From Neocallimastix lanati (nom. inval.) (lineage: Eukaryota; Neocallimastigomycota; Neocallimastigomycetes; Neocallimastigales; Neocallimastigaceae): DNA of 57,500 nucleotides. The stretch lies in NCBI GenBank assembly GCA_016946835.1, contig JACVTC010000054.1, forward strand, positions 887,501-945,000, in the 5' to 3' direction. Each line of letters opens with the position of its first letter. The stretch's first letter is position 1. A program made the position numbers and the translations under genes. Shown here piece after piece: positions 38,140 to 56,796 of the stretch. The notes under the pieces were generated by a model. The model ran no database searches. It worked only from the letters and a program-made list of their open reading frames with translations, and had not been told where the DNA came from.

Positions 38140-38692
38140 TTTATTTTTTTTTTATTGATTCTTTTTATTTATTGGATTGGATTTAATTATGTATATGTAT
38201 CATACATTTTAATAATATTTTTTTTTTTAATGTTTAATTAAAAAATGATCAAATAAAAAAAAAAAAAAAAAAAAAGAAAAAAAAGAAAAAAAAGAAATTA
38301 ATAATATAGGTTTATTATTTAATAATATTATTAATTATTGTAAAAATCCAACTAACTTTAAATCATAAATAAAAAAATAATATATATATATTTTAATTTA
38401 ATAAAATCTTTAATTTTTTTTTAATTTTCGTATTATTGTAATTTTTAAATAGTTTTTTTTATTATTTAAAATTTTAAAATTATTCATGAAAAAACTATAA
38501 AATGTAATAAATAAACATTATTTATTGTTTAATTTAACTAAAAAAAAAAAAAAAAAAAAAAAATTATTATAAATATGAATATTTAATAATTTAGAATTCT
38601 ATATTTTATAGTACTATTTTTATTTTATTTTATTTTATTTTTTTTTTTATTTTTATTTTTTTCCTTTGTCAAATATCAACTATCTATATAAT
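36387..38692. other. Spacer downstream of the acyltransferase
   Basis: A/T runs and (TAA)n stretches (for example 37691-37721) dominate. Just after the stop codon, 36457-36600 can be read as an Asn/Thr/His-rich frame with CAT and AAT codon repeats; it may be 3' UTR or an alternative last exon. A less AT-rich patch at 37752-37790 shows no gene. The final part is the 5' flank of the RING gene. Confidence 0.5.
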
Positions 38693-42674
<3,982 letters not shown>

Positions 42675-43377
42675 AAAATAACACATTATTTTAATTATTA
42701 TTATTATTATTATTTTTCTTTTATTTTTATGTATAATTTTTTATTTATTTATTTTATTTATTTTAAAAATATCATAATTTAAAAGTTACTATTCATCATT
42801 AATAATGATTTATTTTGACAATAGAATATAGTAATACTATATATTTTTACTTATTAATTTAATTAAAGAAATATTTAAATAAAATGAAAATAAATAACCT
42901 ATTAAAATTAATATAAAATAAAATTTATTTATTATTTTATTTTATTTTATTTTTTTTTTTAAATCAACAAACATTAAAGTTTTTATATATATTTATATTT
43001 TTCATTTATATTTTATTGTGTATTCATTTATAAATCTATATATTTATATTTAAATAAATCAATTAATCAATCTTCATATCTTCTGTACATTTTATATTAA
43101 TATTTTATTTAATCATTTTTAAATGAAATTAAATATTAAAAAATAAAAAAATTTTTTTTTTTCTAAATTTTAATTATAATTAATTTTTAAATAAAATAAA
43201 ATTTGATTAATGAATAAACTTCTGTTACTCCATATAAAAACAAATTATAAATTATAAAAATAATATAAAATACATATAAATTTAAATATAAATATATATA
43301 AATATTAGGTTTTAATTATTGATATAGAATTATTGATAAATTCAACTTTTTTTTTTTTATATTTATTTTTTACTTTA

Positions 43378-43448
<71 letters not shown>

Positions 43449-44262
43449 CATATTTTCATAATTTTTTTTCCAAAACTTTAAAAATTAAAAATTAAAAAAT
43501 AAAAATAAAAAATAAAAATAAAAATAAAAATAAAAAAGTAAAAAAAAAAAAAGTTATAATAAGCAGTAAATGTTGATTGATAGATGGATTAAATAAATAA
43601 ATAAATAAAAATTTAAATATTTAAATAAATAAAAACTCTGATTTACTGTGATTATAAATGATTATATGATGAAGAAATAAACATGAATAATTAATAATAT
43701 TACTATTATAAATATTAATGACTATTATTATTTTTTATCGATAATTATTAATATTATAAAGTTCATTATTAGACTTTATATTAGTCTTTTATTGTTATTT
43801 ATTTATATTTTTTTTTCTTTATTAATTCATATTGACATTCATAAATCTTAATATTTTTTTTTTCTATCCTTTATTTTTTTTATAATCTATTTAGAATCGT
43901 ACTTTATAGTTGATTTTTGATTATTTTTTATTATAATTATTTTTCTTTATAAAAAACATTCATTATTATTATTTAGTAATAATCTTCAATATGATATAAT
44001 AATAAATGATAATATAGAATATTAATATAATAATAATAATAAAAAATCAATCATTAAATGTTATTCTAATTATATTTTAAAATAGATTAAGTTGTATATA
44101 ATTGGTTATAAAAAATTAAGAGACAGAAAGTAGTAAATAATAAAAATTGTAGTCATGTCAGTCATAGTTATAATTTTAGTTTTATTTATTTATTTTATTT
44201 TAATTTATTTTTTTTATGTTTGTTTGTAATAATAGTTTTTTTTTTGTTATTCATAGTTATAG

Positions 44263-44305
<43 letters not shown>

Positions 44306-45127
44306 TTTAATTCTAATTATCACAATTATTTAGAAGTGATTCTTCTTACTAACATAATTAATTAATAAATCAAGGTTTTATAAATATTCATCAATAAACG
44401 ATGAAATTTGAAAAATAAATATTCAAAATTTATTAAATGGAATCGAAATGATTTAAATTATTTCAATATAAATATATAAATATAATAAATAATACATATA
44501 TAATAAATAGAACATAATATATTATAGAATCAAATACAAATAAATTTAACTTCATATATAATATTTTATATTATCATATATTAGACTCGATTGAAGGAAC
44601 TTCAAATAAGTTGAGATTTAAAAACTTTTCAACTTTAATAACTTTAAATATTGTTAATTAAATTTAATAAAAACTTTAATTAATTAAACCAAATTTATTA
44701 AATTAACTTAATATATTGTAATATATTGTAATAAATGTTCCCATTTAATAAAACAAAGACTTTTTTTTTTGTTTTTTTAAACATTTTTACATGTTTAAAT
44801 AAGAAAAAAAAAAATATATATATATATATATAAATATTATTTTTTATTATTATTATTTATTTATTATTTGTTTTATTGATTATTTTACAATATTATTAAA
44901 TAAATAATATTTAATTAAAATCTAACCATTATGGAGTGTATGTAATTTTTATATACTATTATAATTGATTCTATAATAATAAGATTATAAAAAAAAATAG
45001 AAGTGATTCTATAGTAATAATATTATTAAAAAAAAAAAAAAAAGAGAAATATGATACGATATGTTAGCTGAAAATCAAATAAAATTTTATTTATTTTATC
45101 TATTATATATTTTTATTTTGCTTTACT

Positions 45128-45262
45128 AAGAGAGAGGTCCGTGTCGACGCCGAACAATTTGGCAAAGAATCCAATGAGCGTTTGATACGTTTAAGGGAGA
45201 GACTGAAGTTGAAGCCTCAGTTGTCCTTCTTTCTTGTTAATCTTTGTAATAAAAAAAAATAA
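45128..45262 (+). other. Unexplained GC-richer island with an open frame
   Basis: About 120 bases here are far less AT-rich than the surrounding kilobases. One plus-strand frame is open throughout, reading REVRVDAEQFGKESNERLIR then LRERLKLKPQLSFFLVNLC before a Lys run and a stop near 45261. There is no in-frame ATG nearby and no obvious splice partner. It could be a lone exon fragment of a dead gene or retroelement. The minus strand is also partly open, so the frame is not proof of coding. I recognise no family. Confidence 0.4.
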
Positions 45263-45308
45263 TAATTAATTAATAATAAATAGTAATGAATAATTAAATA
45301 AATGATTA

Positions 45309-45405
45309 ATGAATAATTGAATAAATGAATAAATGAATAATTGAATAAATGAATAAATGAATAATTGAATAAATGAATAAATGAATAATTGAATAATTGC
45401 ATAAT
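45309..45405. repeat. 24-bp minisatellite
   Basis: About four tandem copies of a 24-base unit made of GAATAATT, GAATAAAT and GAATAAAT, directly downstream of the GC-richer island. Confidence 0.8.
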
Positions 45406-45618
45406 TGAATAATTGAATAATTTAATAATTAATTGAATAATAATTTGAATGTATAATGTAACTTTTTCTTGTGAATAATTTTATTTTTTATTTATGGGAA
45501 ATTAATCACAATATATTACAATACATTAAAATATATTATCCTATTGTATTTACTGATTTATTTTATATATAATCCAATTAATTTAGGATAAACTATTTCA
45601 AAATAATGAAAATAATTC

Positions 45619-45649
<31 letters not shown>

Positions 45650-46680
45650 AACAAAAGATATAAAAAATAATAATATTAGATAATTATAATATTTAATAAC
45701 AATAATATTAGATAATTATAATATTTAATAATAATTTTATGTTAAATTTTCATTTTACTTTAAACATAATATTTTTAATTATAGTTTTTGTAAATTCTAT
45801 TTTATTTTTTAAATTTTATAATTATAATTATATATATTTCTTTTTAAAAATCATTTATTTTTATTCTATTATATATATATATATATTATTATTTAATATT
45901 TTTTTTTTCTCTACGTTTGTAACAAGCATTGAAATAAAAGAAATTCAATTAAAAAAAATAAAATTTTAATAAATTTCAATTATATTATATATATATTTAA
46001 ATTAATACTTAACAACAAGCAATTGAAATTAAATTAATTTTAAACATAACAAAAAAAAAAAAAAAAAAAAAAAAAAAGATGATATAGAAAGGAAAATTTT
46101 TTCTTTTCTTTTTATATTTCTTATATTTTATTATATTTTATTTATTTATTTATTCATTTTTTTTTTAATTATAATATACCAATAATGTTTTACCATATTA
46201 AAGGAACTTTTATTTAAAATCTTTTATGAAAAAAAAATTATAAAAAAAAATAATAATTTCATATTTCTATAAAGGCAATATTCAAATAAAAATTAGAAAA
46301 AGAATTAAAACCATAAATGCTTATCTAAATACTCAATATTTCTTTATTTAATTTCAATTTTTGATTTATAATATTAAATTTCAATAATAATTTCTAACCA
46401 TTATCTATAATAATTGACATAATTAAAAATTTTAATTTTTTGTTATTGCTAAAAGCAATTTAGATTTTTTTTTTTTTTTTTAAAAAAAAATCACTAATAT
46501 AACTGAAATTTAATTTATTAATGTATAAAATTATTTAAATACAAAAAAAAAAAAAAAAAAAAAAAAAAGTGGACAATTTGCTTTATATATTTATATAATA
46601 AATAATTATTATTATTATTATAATTGATAATTTAAATATTGGTCACAAGAGTTAATAACAAGAGTTAATATTATAATAAA

Positions 46681-48999
46681 ATGGATAAGGTAATTGTAAC
46701 TTCTTTAAGAGTTAGTAAGTATTCATTATTACTAATACTATATCATTTGTTATCTATAAATATATATATATATATATATATTTAAAAAAAAAAAAGATTG
46801 AAAAGAAAGTAATTAAAGGTTATAATTATTTATTAAATAAAAAAGATAAAAACCAAAGAAAATTTGCACCTTCTTTAAAAAAGGTAAAGAAAAATAGGAA
46901 TAAAAAATTAGAATCTAGTTCAAAGTCAAAAGTAACTGAAAATAAAGTTAAAAATATTACTGATAATAAAAGTAACATTATTAAGAATAATGTTGATGGT
47001 GATGTTGATGTAAAACAAATAAATGTTGCTAAGAAAGGAACTTCACAACTAATTTCAAAGAACCCGGTTACAATTAAGAAATTGGACACATTGAAGTTGT
47101 CAAAATTTTTTCATTTAAATAATTCATTTATAAGTCCTGAAAAAAGTACCTCAAACAGTAGACTGAAATTATTGGCTGAGTTGGAGGATAAGCAATCCAA
47201 TTTGTCTGATAGTGCCCATTCTTCAAATTCAAATTCAAATTCAAAAAATTCTTCTTCAATATCGTATGATACTATTAATCAAGTACCAGTTATACCAGTT
47301 AAAATTGTAACATCATCAAATATAGCATCAGTGATATCTAATGATAATCATAACATTAATGATACCTTAACTCCAGTTTTCTTAAATTCAACACCTAAGG
47401 GTTCCCACAATAAAGTTTCCAATTATAAAAGAAATGATATAAAGAAAATTCGGTCACTGTCATCAAGGTCAACATTAGTTAATAATAATAAAATAGTTAA
47501 CCTATCCTTTTCTGGAGATAATAATTTAGATATCCAAGAAACTATATTGACTAATTCAAATTCTTGTTCAGTAAGTGATGATGAAATAACATTAGTAAAA
47601 ATAGATAATAGTCAAAGTACTATTATTTCAGATGATAACAATTCTATTGTGACATTAAATCAAGATGGAGAAGAGGATTCATCGAATAGGAAAGAAAAAA
47701 ATTTGAATGATTTTCCTATTCAAAACTTAAAAAGGAAGGATAGGAAAAATCAACCAATTCCAATTCCAATTCCAATTCCAATTCCAATTAGAACTCTAAC
47801 TTATCGTTCATCAAGTCCAATAGTATGGACACCTAGAAAAACAAAGTTCGATGATCATTTTTTTTCATCAAGCAATAATAATGATAAATCATCATCATCA
47901 TCATTGCATGATTCAATGTTTAATTATTCCAAAATACTATCTAAACAAAATGTATCTCATAGAAAAAGAAAATCTGGATCAAAGGATGATGTTAATGATG
48001 ACAGTGATCACAAGGATGAGGATAGAATATCATCCTTTCCTCAAAAGAAACATGCCCTTTCTAGTGATGAAATATCTTTAAATAAATCATCATTACTAAA
48101 AAGAAAAATATCTACTCTTAGAGATGATACCTTTAATTCAAAGTTAAATAATTTAGATGATGCCAGTGATACTTTGGAAAAGAAAACTTCAACATTAATT
48201 GAATCCAAAGAGATTAATGAAATAAATGAAACGGAAACCACTGAAAATGAGGATGCAACTATTATCGTGTCAGATGTTAAATATACTAATAAAAATGATA
48301 ATAATAATAATGATAATAATAATAATAATAAGAATGATGATGATAATAATAATCATGAAAAAATAAAGGTAATAATTTTTTTATAATAATTATAAATATA
48401 TATATATATATATATATAATATTATAAAATGTAATCATTTAATTTATTAAATTTTTAATTATAATAGTTATTAATAAAATTTTAAAAAATTTCGATTTTT
48501 ATATAATAATATTTCATTAAAATTGATCTATTTTATTTTATTTTATTTATTTTATTTATATTTTATTTATTTTTTTTTATTTTTTAAAAAGAGTAACAAG
48601 ATAGGAAATTTAAAAAACTCAAAAAAAATTTTAAAAAATCTTCACAGAAAAAAAGTTAAATCATATATTGATGGTGATGATGATGATAAAAAAGAGGAAT
48701 CAATTGATTTTAGTAAGAGAACACTTGCTGATATTATTGATAATTATCACGGTAAGGAGCAAAGTAGTAGTCAAAAAGAAAGGTATAAATTAGCAGTTCA
48801 AAAGAGAAAGGCTACCTTAAGAAAAAAAAGGTTAATACAAATGGGTATAATTGATCCAGATCTTGAAAATGAATCCCTAAGCATTAAACCTCAAACTCCA
48901 ACAACGATTGAGAGAAAACTAGTGTATGTTAATTATATAATTAATAAATGATGAAAAAAAAAAATTAAAATAAAATTAATAATAAATAATAAATAATAA

Positions 49000-49030
<31 letters not shown>

Positions 49031-49139
49031 TACAATAATATATAATATATTATTATTATTATTATTGTTGTAATTATTGTTATTATATACATACATATAT
49101 TATTGTCACCGTAATAAAATTGGTTGGATTTTTATTAAT

Positions 49140-49178
<39 letters not shown>

Positions 49179-49490
49179 TATAATCATATTATATAATATT
49201 TTTAAATTAATTTCAATAATTTAAAATGCTAGTGATAATGTAGCGGCTGTTCAAATGAGAGTTGTAAATGGTGTAGCTGTCATTGATAATACTTCAATTT
49301 GTATCAATCATATGGATACGACTAATGAATTACCTATTACATTAAAAGATAATCAAGAAACCCCAATTACTAGTTTAAGTTTTAAGAAGAATAGTAATCG
49401 ATCCAAGAAGTGGAAAAAGGATGAAACCGATTTATTCTTTCAGGTACATTTTTTTTTTTTTTATTTTTTTTATTTTATTTTTTTTTTTTA

Positions 49491-49521
<31 letters not shown>

Positions 49522-49824
49522 TTTTTTTTCAATAATTTAAATTCATTTTATTTTATAATTTTTTATTAAAAATAATTTTATTTTTCATCTATTCTATCTA
49601 TTCTATCTATTATATATATATTATAGTGTATATCAATATGTGGAACAGATTTTGGAATGATGTCTGTTATCATGCCACATAGAAATAGAAAACAATTGAT
49701 TAATAAATATCATAGAGAAAGTCGTCTTAATCCTGAGCGGATACGCAAAGCCTTTGAAAAAAGAAGAATTTTAGGTAAATTTTTTTTTTTTTTTTTTTTT
49801 AAAGAAAAAAAAAATAAAGAGATA

Positions 49825-49891
<67 letters not shown>

Positions 49892-50059
49892 TAACATAAT
49901 TTATATGATTCATTATATTTGTTATTGGATAAACTAATTATTTAATTATATAATAATTTATTTATTTTACTTTAAATAGATAATAAAGATTTCAATGCTA
50001 TCATAGAGAAAATTAAGAACAAACAATTTAAAAATGTTCTAAATACTGCCAATGAATAA
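46681..50059 (+). CDS. BDP1: Transcription factor TFIIIB subunit BDP1 (B double-prime)
   Basis: Exons 46681-46689, 46797-48368, 48592-48923, 49233-49443, 49627-49774 and 49980-50059 join in frame to 783 residues. BDP1 completes TFIIIB with TBP and BRF1 on Pol III promoters and is needed for promoter opening. The diagnostic part is the extended SANT domain, split by introns: KKWKKDETDLFFQ at the end of exon 4, then CISICGTDFGMMSVIMPHRN, then RKQLINKYHRESRLNPERIR and KAFEKRR. Before it, MRVVNGVAVIDNTS matches the conserved segment preceding the SANT domain. The N-terminal 530 residues (exon 2) are Ser/Asn/Lys/Asp-rich and probably disordered, with an Ile-Pro codon repeat near 47754-47790 and a run of Asn and Asp at its end. 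The 9-base first exon (MDK) is the weakest part of the model; it fits frame and GT-AG but needs transcript support. Confidence 0.85.
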
Positions 50060-50185
50060 TAATTAATTGGTTTCCATCATTTTTTTATTTCTTTTACTTT
50101 GAAATTTTTCTATAAAATAAAATTATTTTATTAAAAATGAAATATTATATACAGATAGATAGATACTTTTAATTAATTTAATTTT

Positions 50186-50228
<43 letters not shown>

Positions 50229-51593
50229 AGTTTTATTATATATATTTTAAAAATTTTAATGTTATTTTTTTTAATTATTACTAATTATTATTATAATAGT
50301 ATATAATTTATAATATTATATAATTTTTATTTTATTTTATTTTATTTTTTTTTTTTAAAACAATATAGTATATAAGAATAAAAAATACTTTTTTTTTTAT
50401 ATTAGATGTAAATAATAAAATTTTATTTTAAAAAAAAAAAAGTTGCATATAATAATGTATATTTAATTATATTTATATTTTTATTTTTTAAATAGTATAC
50501 CAATGTTATTATTTTATTTATTTATTTTTTATTTTTTATTTTTTTTATATAAATGATGATAATATAAATAATGTTAATGACTTCTGGAGATAAAAATAAA
50601 AGTGAAAAAAAAAATTTTATATATAAATATTTATTATTATTAAGACTATAATAATATATAAAATATAAAATTAAATAATTTAAATAAATAAACAAATTAA
50701 TAAACAAATTAATAAATAAGCAAATAAACAAATAATAAATAAATAAAATTAAATAATATATATTAATGAAAGATAAATAAAATAATATTTATTTATTTAT
50801 TATTATTATTATTATTTATTATAATTTTATTTTATTATTAATCATTATTTATTTTCATTCATTATTCATTATTATTATTTTATTATCATTCATTAATATA
50901 CATTGTTATTATTATTATTCATTTATTCATTATAGTTTTTATTATAATTCATTAATGTTTCATTATTATTTTACCAGTTTTTTTTATCAATAAAATCTGG
51001 TATAAAAGATGGTGGTAGATATTACTAATAATATTAAAAAAATAATTTTATTAATAATAATAATTGAAAAAAAAAATTTTTTTTTTATTATATATTTATA
51101 TTTATGGATTAAGATATTTTATTTTTATATTTCTTTATATATTTTTATTTTATTAAAAAAAATTTTTTTTTTTATAAATATATGTATATTTATTTTTATA
51201 TAAAAATTATTTAATATTTATTATAAGGAAATTTAGATTTTTAAAAATTAAATTGAAATCAAATTTTGAAATCAAATTTTGTAATTGTAGAATTTATTTA
51301 TTTATTTATTATTTCCTTTTTTCTTTATTATCATTATTATTAAAAAACTTTAATTTAAATAATAAAATAAAAAATAATTAATAATTGATTTATATATATA
51401 TATATATATTTATTATTTATATAAATGTATTTTATTTCACCATTTTAAATATTACTTCAATAGAACATTTCATTTACATTTCAGTCAGATTAAATAATTA
51501 AAATTATTTTTATATACTATAAATATATTGTATTATAAGCAAACAATTAAATAAATCAATAAATAAATCAATAATAAATATATATATATAAAA
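50060..51593. other. Spacer between BDP1 and the coiled-coil gene
   Basis: No gene is seen. A T run at 50190-50227 and mixed TTA/TTTA repeats fill it. The bases before 51594 are the 5' flank of the next gene, with (TA)n immediately upstream of the ATG. Confidence 0.6.
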
Positions 51594-52151
51594 ATGAAAG
51601 CAGCAGTAACAAATGTAGAAAAAAATAAAAAATTAAGTAAAATTTTAAAGATAGAACCTTGTCCAAAGCATATTAAAGATATTATTATATCTCGTAGACT
51701 CAAATATTTAAAGGCCCATCCTAAGAAAAAAAGAAAGTTTGAGGATAAAATTAATTTTGAAGATTTTAAAAAAAAAGAATTTGATGAAGAAGGAAAAAGT
51801 AATACTAATAATATCAATGGAGTTGATGGAATGAACACGTTGTCTCAAAATGTTAAAATGGATATTGATATTGAACAACTGGTAGACGAAATTCCAGATG
51901 AAGTAGTGGATATATCCAAAGATGAGAAAATAATCGAACAAAATCAACAATTAGAAAAACTTATAGAGGAAGAAAAGAACCTTCAAAAGGATATAACGGC
52001 GAATAAAGAAAAAATAGAAGAAATTGAAAAATCTATCGAAACCGAAAAAAATAAAGAGGAAGAATGTAATAAGAAACAACAAGAAATATTTCAAAAAATT
52101 GAAGAATTAAAATCACGGAAAAGAAAAATGTTTGAAATGATGAAAAAATAG
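51594..52151 (+). CDS. Small basic and coiled-coil protein, function unknown
   Basis: Single-exon frame of 185 residues. The N-terminal third (1-60) is Lys-rich and contains PCPKHIKDIIISRRLKYLKA and HPKKKRKFEDK, the latter like a nuclear localisation signal. A polar middle section (about 60-105) includes NTNNINGVDG. From about 108 to the end the sequence is a Glu/Lys/Gln-rich heptad-like coiled coil (QNQQLEKLIEEEKNLQKDI and onwards), closing with SRKRKMFEMMKK. GC content and codon use match the other genes, and the frame ends in an A-rich 3' flank, so it is probably real. I do not recognise a family. A nuclear, complex-forming protein is the most that can be inferred. Confidence 0.75.
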   Translation: MKAAVTNVEKNKKLSKILKIEPCPKHIKDIIISRRLKYLKAHPKKKRKFEDKINFEDFKKKEFDEEGKSNTNNINGVDGMNTLSQNVKMDIDIEQLVDEIPDEVVDISKDEKIIEQNQQLEKLIEEEKNLQKDITANKEKIEEIEKSIETEKNKEEECNKKQQEIFQKIEELKSRKRKMFEMMKK

Positions 52152-52979
52152 AAAAAAAAAAAAAAAAAAAATAAAAATAAAAAAAAAATAAAAAAAAAAA
52201 AAAAAAAAAAAACCTATAGGACCTATATTAACAAAATAAAATAAAATAAAAAAAAAAAAGAAAGAAAAGAAGAAAAAAAAGAAGAGAAGAATATTTTCTA
52301 TTTTTCTATTATATATATATATTATTTTATTTTTTTATTATTTTTACTTAATTTATAAAATTCAATTTCATTTTCATTTCTTTTCTTTTCTTTTCATTTT
52401 CATTTTCATTTCATTTCTTTTTTTTTTTCTTTTTTCTTTTTTTTTTTTTTAATTAAATATTTTATTTTTTTGTAATAAATATAATAATTCTAAATTGATT
52501 AACCATCGATAATAATAATAATAAAATAATAATAATAATAATAAATATATAGAAATAATTGAAGAAATAGATAAAAAAAAAAAAAAAAACTTATTTAAAT
52601 TTTATGTATATATTTATATATATATATAAAAGAAATTTAAATATATAGATTAAAAATAAATATTTTTTTTAAAGAAAAAAACATTTATTTATATAATAAT
52701 AATATGTATATTTTTTACTTTTATTTTTATTATTTTTATTTCTTATTTTTTTCCTCATATTTACTTAATAATTTATTACATTTCGTATATAAAAAAAATA
52801 ATTATTTTATATATAGTTATATTTACATAAAATTCTTTTTCACTTTATAAATAAAAATTTAATCTTGAAATATTTATATATATTTTATTGTAATACTTTT
52901 TTATTTTTATTTTATTTGTTTATTTTTATTTTTTTTTAAAAAAGATACTTTTAAATAAATAAAAAAACTAATAAATTAA

Positions 52980-53036
<57 letters not shown>

Positions 53037-53181
53037 AAAAATAAAATAAAATATATATAAAAATTGTTTTATTTTTATATTGTTTTATTTTTATTTTTTT
53101 TTTTCTTGTATAAAATTGACAAATATTTCTTTAATTAAAATAATAAAATATTTACGTAACCTTTTTATTTTTTTTTTTTCA

Positions 53182-53278
<97 letters not shown>

Positions 53279-53428
53279 TTATTATTATTATTATTTTTAA
53301 TTATTATCATTATTATACAATAAAATTTGTTTGTTTGCTTGTTTGGTAATAATTTTCAAATGAATATCATTTACCAGAAAAAAATTGATTTTAAATAAAA
53401 TGAATAAAAATAAATATTAGGTATTTGA

Positions 53429-53459
<31 letters not shown>

Positions 53460-53753
53460 TTTTTAATTAAAAAAATAATAATAATAAAAATTATTAAAAT
53501 AATAAAAAAAATATTATTATTATTCTTATCATTATCATTATCATTATTATTAATTTTAATTGTTTTTATTGAAAGTAAAACTTTTTGTAGTTATATCTTT
53601 TATTATTATTATTATTATCTTGAAAATACTTATTATCTTAAATGTAGAATTTATATATATATATATGATATAATGTGATATATTGTGTTTTATGAACTAT
53701 TCAACATTTTTTTTTTTTTTTTTTTAGAAAGGAGTCAATTTATTAACAGCAAG

Positions 53754-53820
53754 TGCCGTCTTAGCCAATAGATAAAGCTCGAACTAAGGAATTATGAAAA
53801 ATATAATAATTGTATGTCTG
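53754..53820 (+). other. tRNA-like relic
   Basis: GCCGTCTTAGCCAATAGATA followed by AAGC resembles a tRNA acceptor strand, A box and D arm. The next segment, GAACTAAGGAATT, could be an anticodon arm with loop CTAAGGA. A T arm with a proper B box and a closing acceptor strand are absent. It is therefore not a working tRNA gene; a decayed tRNA or tRNA-derived retroposon head is the likeliest reading. The resemblance could be chance. Confidence 0.3.
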
Positions 53821-55267
53821 TTGTTAATCAGATAATGATAAATCTGAATTATCATCAACTGTTTTTTTTTTTTTTATCTTATTTTATTTTATTTTATTCT
53901 TATTTTTATTTTAACATTTATAACAAACCAAAACGTACTAAGATTTTAGGTAATGGAAACACTTTTATAAAATTTATTATATTAATCATAATTTGAAATC
54001 CAATATTTGAGTAGTATGCCGTTAATATCCTTTTATAAATAACCAAAAGTAAAAATTATTTAATATTTATTAATAAAGTTAATTAATTTTCGAATTTGTT
54101 CAGATATATTATTATTAGTATTATCTATACTAGATTTTTTTTTTTTTTAAATTTTTTTTTTTATTTTATTTTTTATTTATTTGTAGTGTTAAATCTAGTA
54201 AAAAATCATGATTAATTTTGGACTTATGAGAAAATAAAAATTTATTTGCATTATTAAGATTAACATTAATCTCTATCTTTTTTATATTAAATACATTTTA
54301 ATTAAAAATATTTATAAAAATAATATATATTAAGTATAATTCTTAATAAAAGTAAATATGGAGATAATATTTTAATCAATCACTATTATTATTATTTTCA
54401 TTATTATTATGTAATATATAATATAAAATACTATAAATCAATAATAAATATGAATAGAGAATAATTTAAATAAAAAATTATAATTGATAATTATTTTTAA
54501 TTTTTTTCACATATTATCAAACAAAAGTTTTTTGAATATTTTGTTTGATTCAGATAATAGAATTTGACAATAATATTATATTAATTTTTTACTTATTTTG
54601 TATTTTTTTTTTTTCTCAAAGATATAATATTTGATATTTTAGATATAAATTTCGAAAGAAAAAAAACAAATTATTAACATTATATATATATATATATATT
54701 TTTTTATAAAAATTCAGAGTTTTCTTTTCCTTGTATCTTTATTATGTTGGACCCGTAAAATTCCTTATTCATAACAACTGAATGTGGTGAATTTTACTCA
54801 TAATTTATATAATATGGATTTATCGTTGTACGAAACCATAAGACATAAGAAAAAAAAAATTACGATACTTTTTAAATATTAATTTCCTTACAAAGAGTTA
54901 TAATATTTAAATGAAAAGAATTTGAGGCTATTTCCTCCTCAATTCTAATGTAGTTTATCTTTTTTTTTCGTATTTTTACTCCTATTTAGTTTTTAATTAT
55001 TATATTCTAATACAATCATTCATAATTCATATTTTATTATTACAAAAAAAAAAAAAAAAAAAAAAAAATTTAACTAAAGTGATTGTACATCTCTAAAGGT
55101 CTTTTTTTTTTTTTTTTTTTTTTTTTTTAGACTAGGAAATATTAATAGGAAATATTAAACTTATGAACTTCATATTTATTACTACTGAATGAAATTAAAA
55201 AAAAAAAAAAAAAAACAATTATTAAAACACAAAGATTTCGTAGTAAGGATAAATAATATCAAAAAAA

Positions 55268-55298
<31 letters not shown>

Positions 55299-55661
55299 TA
55301 AAAAATAATAAATGAAACATTAATCTTAATGATATTATTAATATAATTAATACTACAATTAAAACCACTTTATAGTCATATAGACAAAGATAAAAATTTT
55401 TTATTAAAAAAAAGAATCTCTATTTTTATTTCTTTGTTTTTATATAAATAATTATCTTTTAGTCATTAATAAAATAATTTTAAAAGTAGACATAAATAAA
55501 AGATTTTTAATTAAATAATAAATTATTCCCAAGTTTCTTTTTTTTTTTTTCTATTATTATTATTATTATTAATTATTAATTATTAATTATTCATTTATAT
55601 CCAATCAATTATATAATTTTTTTTTAAAAAAAATAGTGTTGTACATTTTTTTTAAAGTTTT

Positions 55662-55872
<211 letters not shown>

Positions 55873-56282
55873 TAGAAATTATTATTAATCTTATTTTATT
55901 AATTTTAATAATTTTAATATTTCTGTATTATACATTCTAAAATTGAAATTTTAGATTTCAAATTCTTTTTTTTTTTTTTTAATTTTATTTCTATACTTCT
56001 ATATTTATTTATTGTTAAAACTATTGTTTTATTTTATTATTTTTGTTTTTAAAAAAAGAAAAAGAAAAAAATAAAATAATTTTTTGATGTAAAATAGATT
56101 GAAATGTTAAAATTTCATTAATAATATTTTTTATTTTAATATAAAATTGTGACTATTTTTTTTTTTTTCATTTTAATTAATATATTTTTTAAAAATAATT
56201 TCAAAGCATATATATATATATATTAAATAAATTATCAATATATTTATAATTAAATAAAAATAAATCTTATTATTATGATAAT

Positions 56283-56760
56283 ATGGATATAACTGGTAAA
56301 AAAAAATACATATATATATTTTTTTATATAAATTCCTATAGTTATATATACTAATTTAAATATATAACATTTATTATTATTATTATTGCTTTTTAGCCTT
56401 TTTAAATAATACAGAAAAAAATTATAAAGCAAATCATTTTTTTAGAAAAGAAAAGGTTTTAAAACAAAGTGTAAAAGTTGATGAGAATAAAAAAAAGAAG
56501 AATACAATAGATAATGATAACAACAATAACAATAATAAAAACAGCAGTAATAATCACTCATTAATAAATTTAATAGAAAACTATGACCATAAAAAAGATG
56601 ATTCTGATTCAAGCGACGATTTTTTATTAAATATTAATAATTATTTACAAAATCATTTGAAATCCCCATCTAATATTATACCATCTAATTCAATAAAATT
56701 GGATTTTTCAGATAATGAAAATACAAATACTAAAGATAAGGATAAAGGTAATAATAATAT

Positions 56761-56796
<36 letters not shown>

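Larger units (their letters stand above)
42675..46680. other. Spacer with one unexplained GC-richer island
   Basis: Largely A/T simple sequence, including (TA)n with about fifty T residues at 43376-43448 and A runs at 45619-45646 and 46051-46078. A direct repeat of about 33 bases occurs at 45669-45735 (ATTAGATAATTATAATATTT twice). The exceptional patch, 45128-45262, is listed separately. Confidence 0.55.

Noticed and set aside
47851-48241. Alternative frames inside BDP1 exon 2, one with a His run
   Set aside because: Shadows of the Ser/Asp-rich BDP1 frame; the His run comes from out-of-frame TCA repeats.
54715-54960. Possible solo LTR starting at TGTTGGACCCG
   Set aside because: I found no matching partner, no terminal CA at a sensible distance and no target duplication, so it is only mentioned as a less AT-rich patch.
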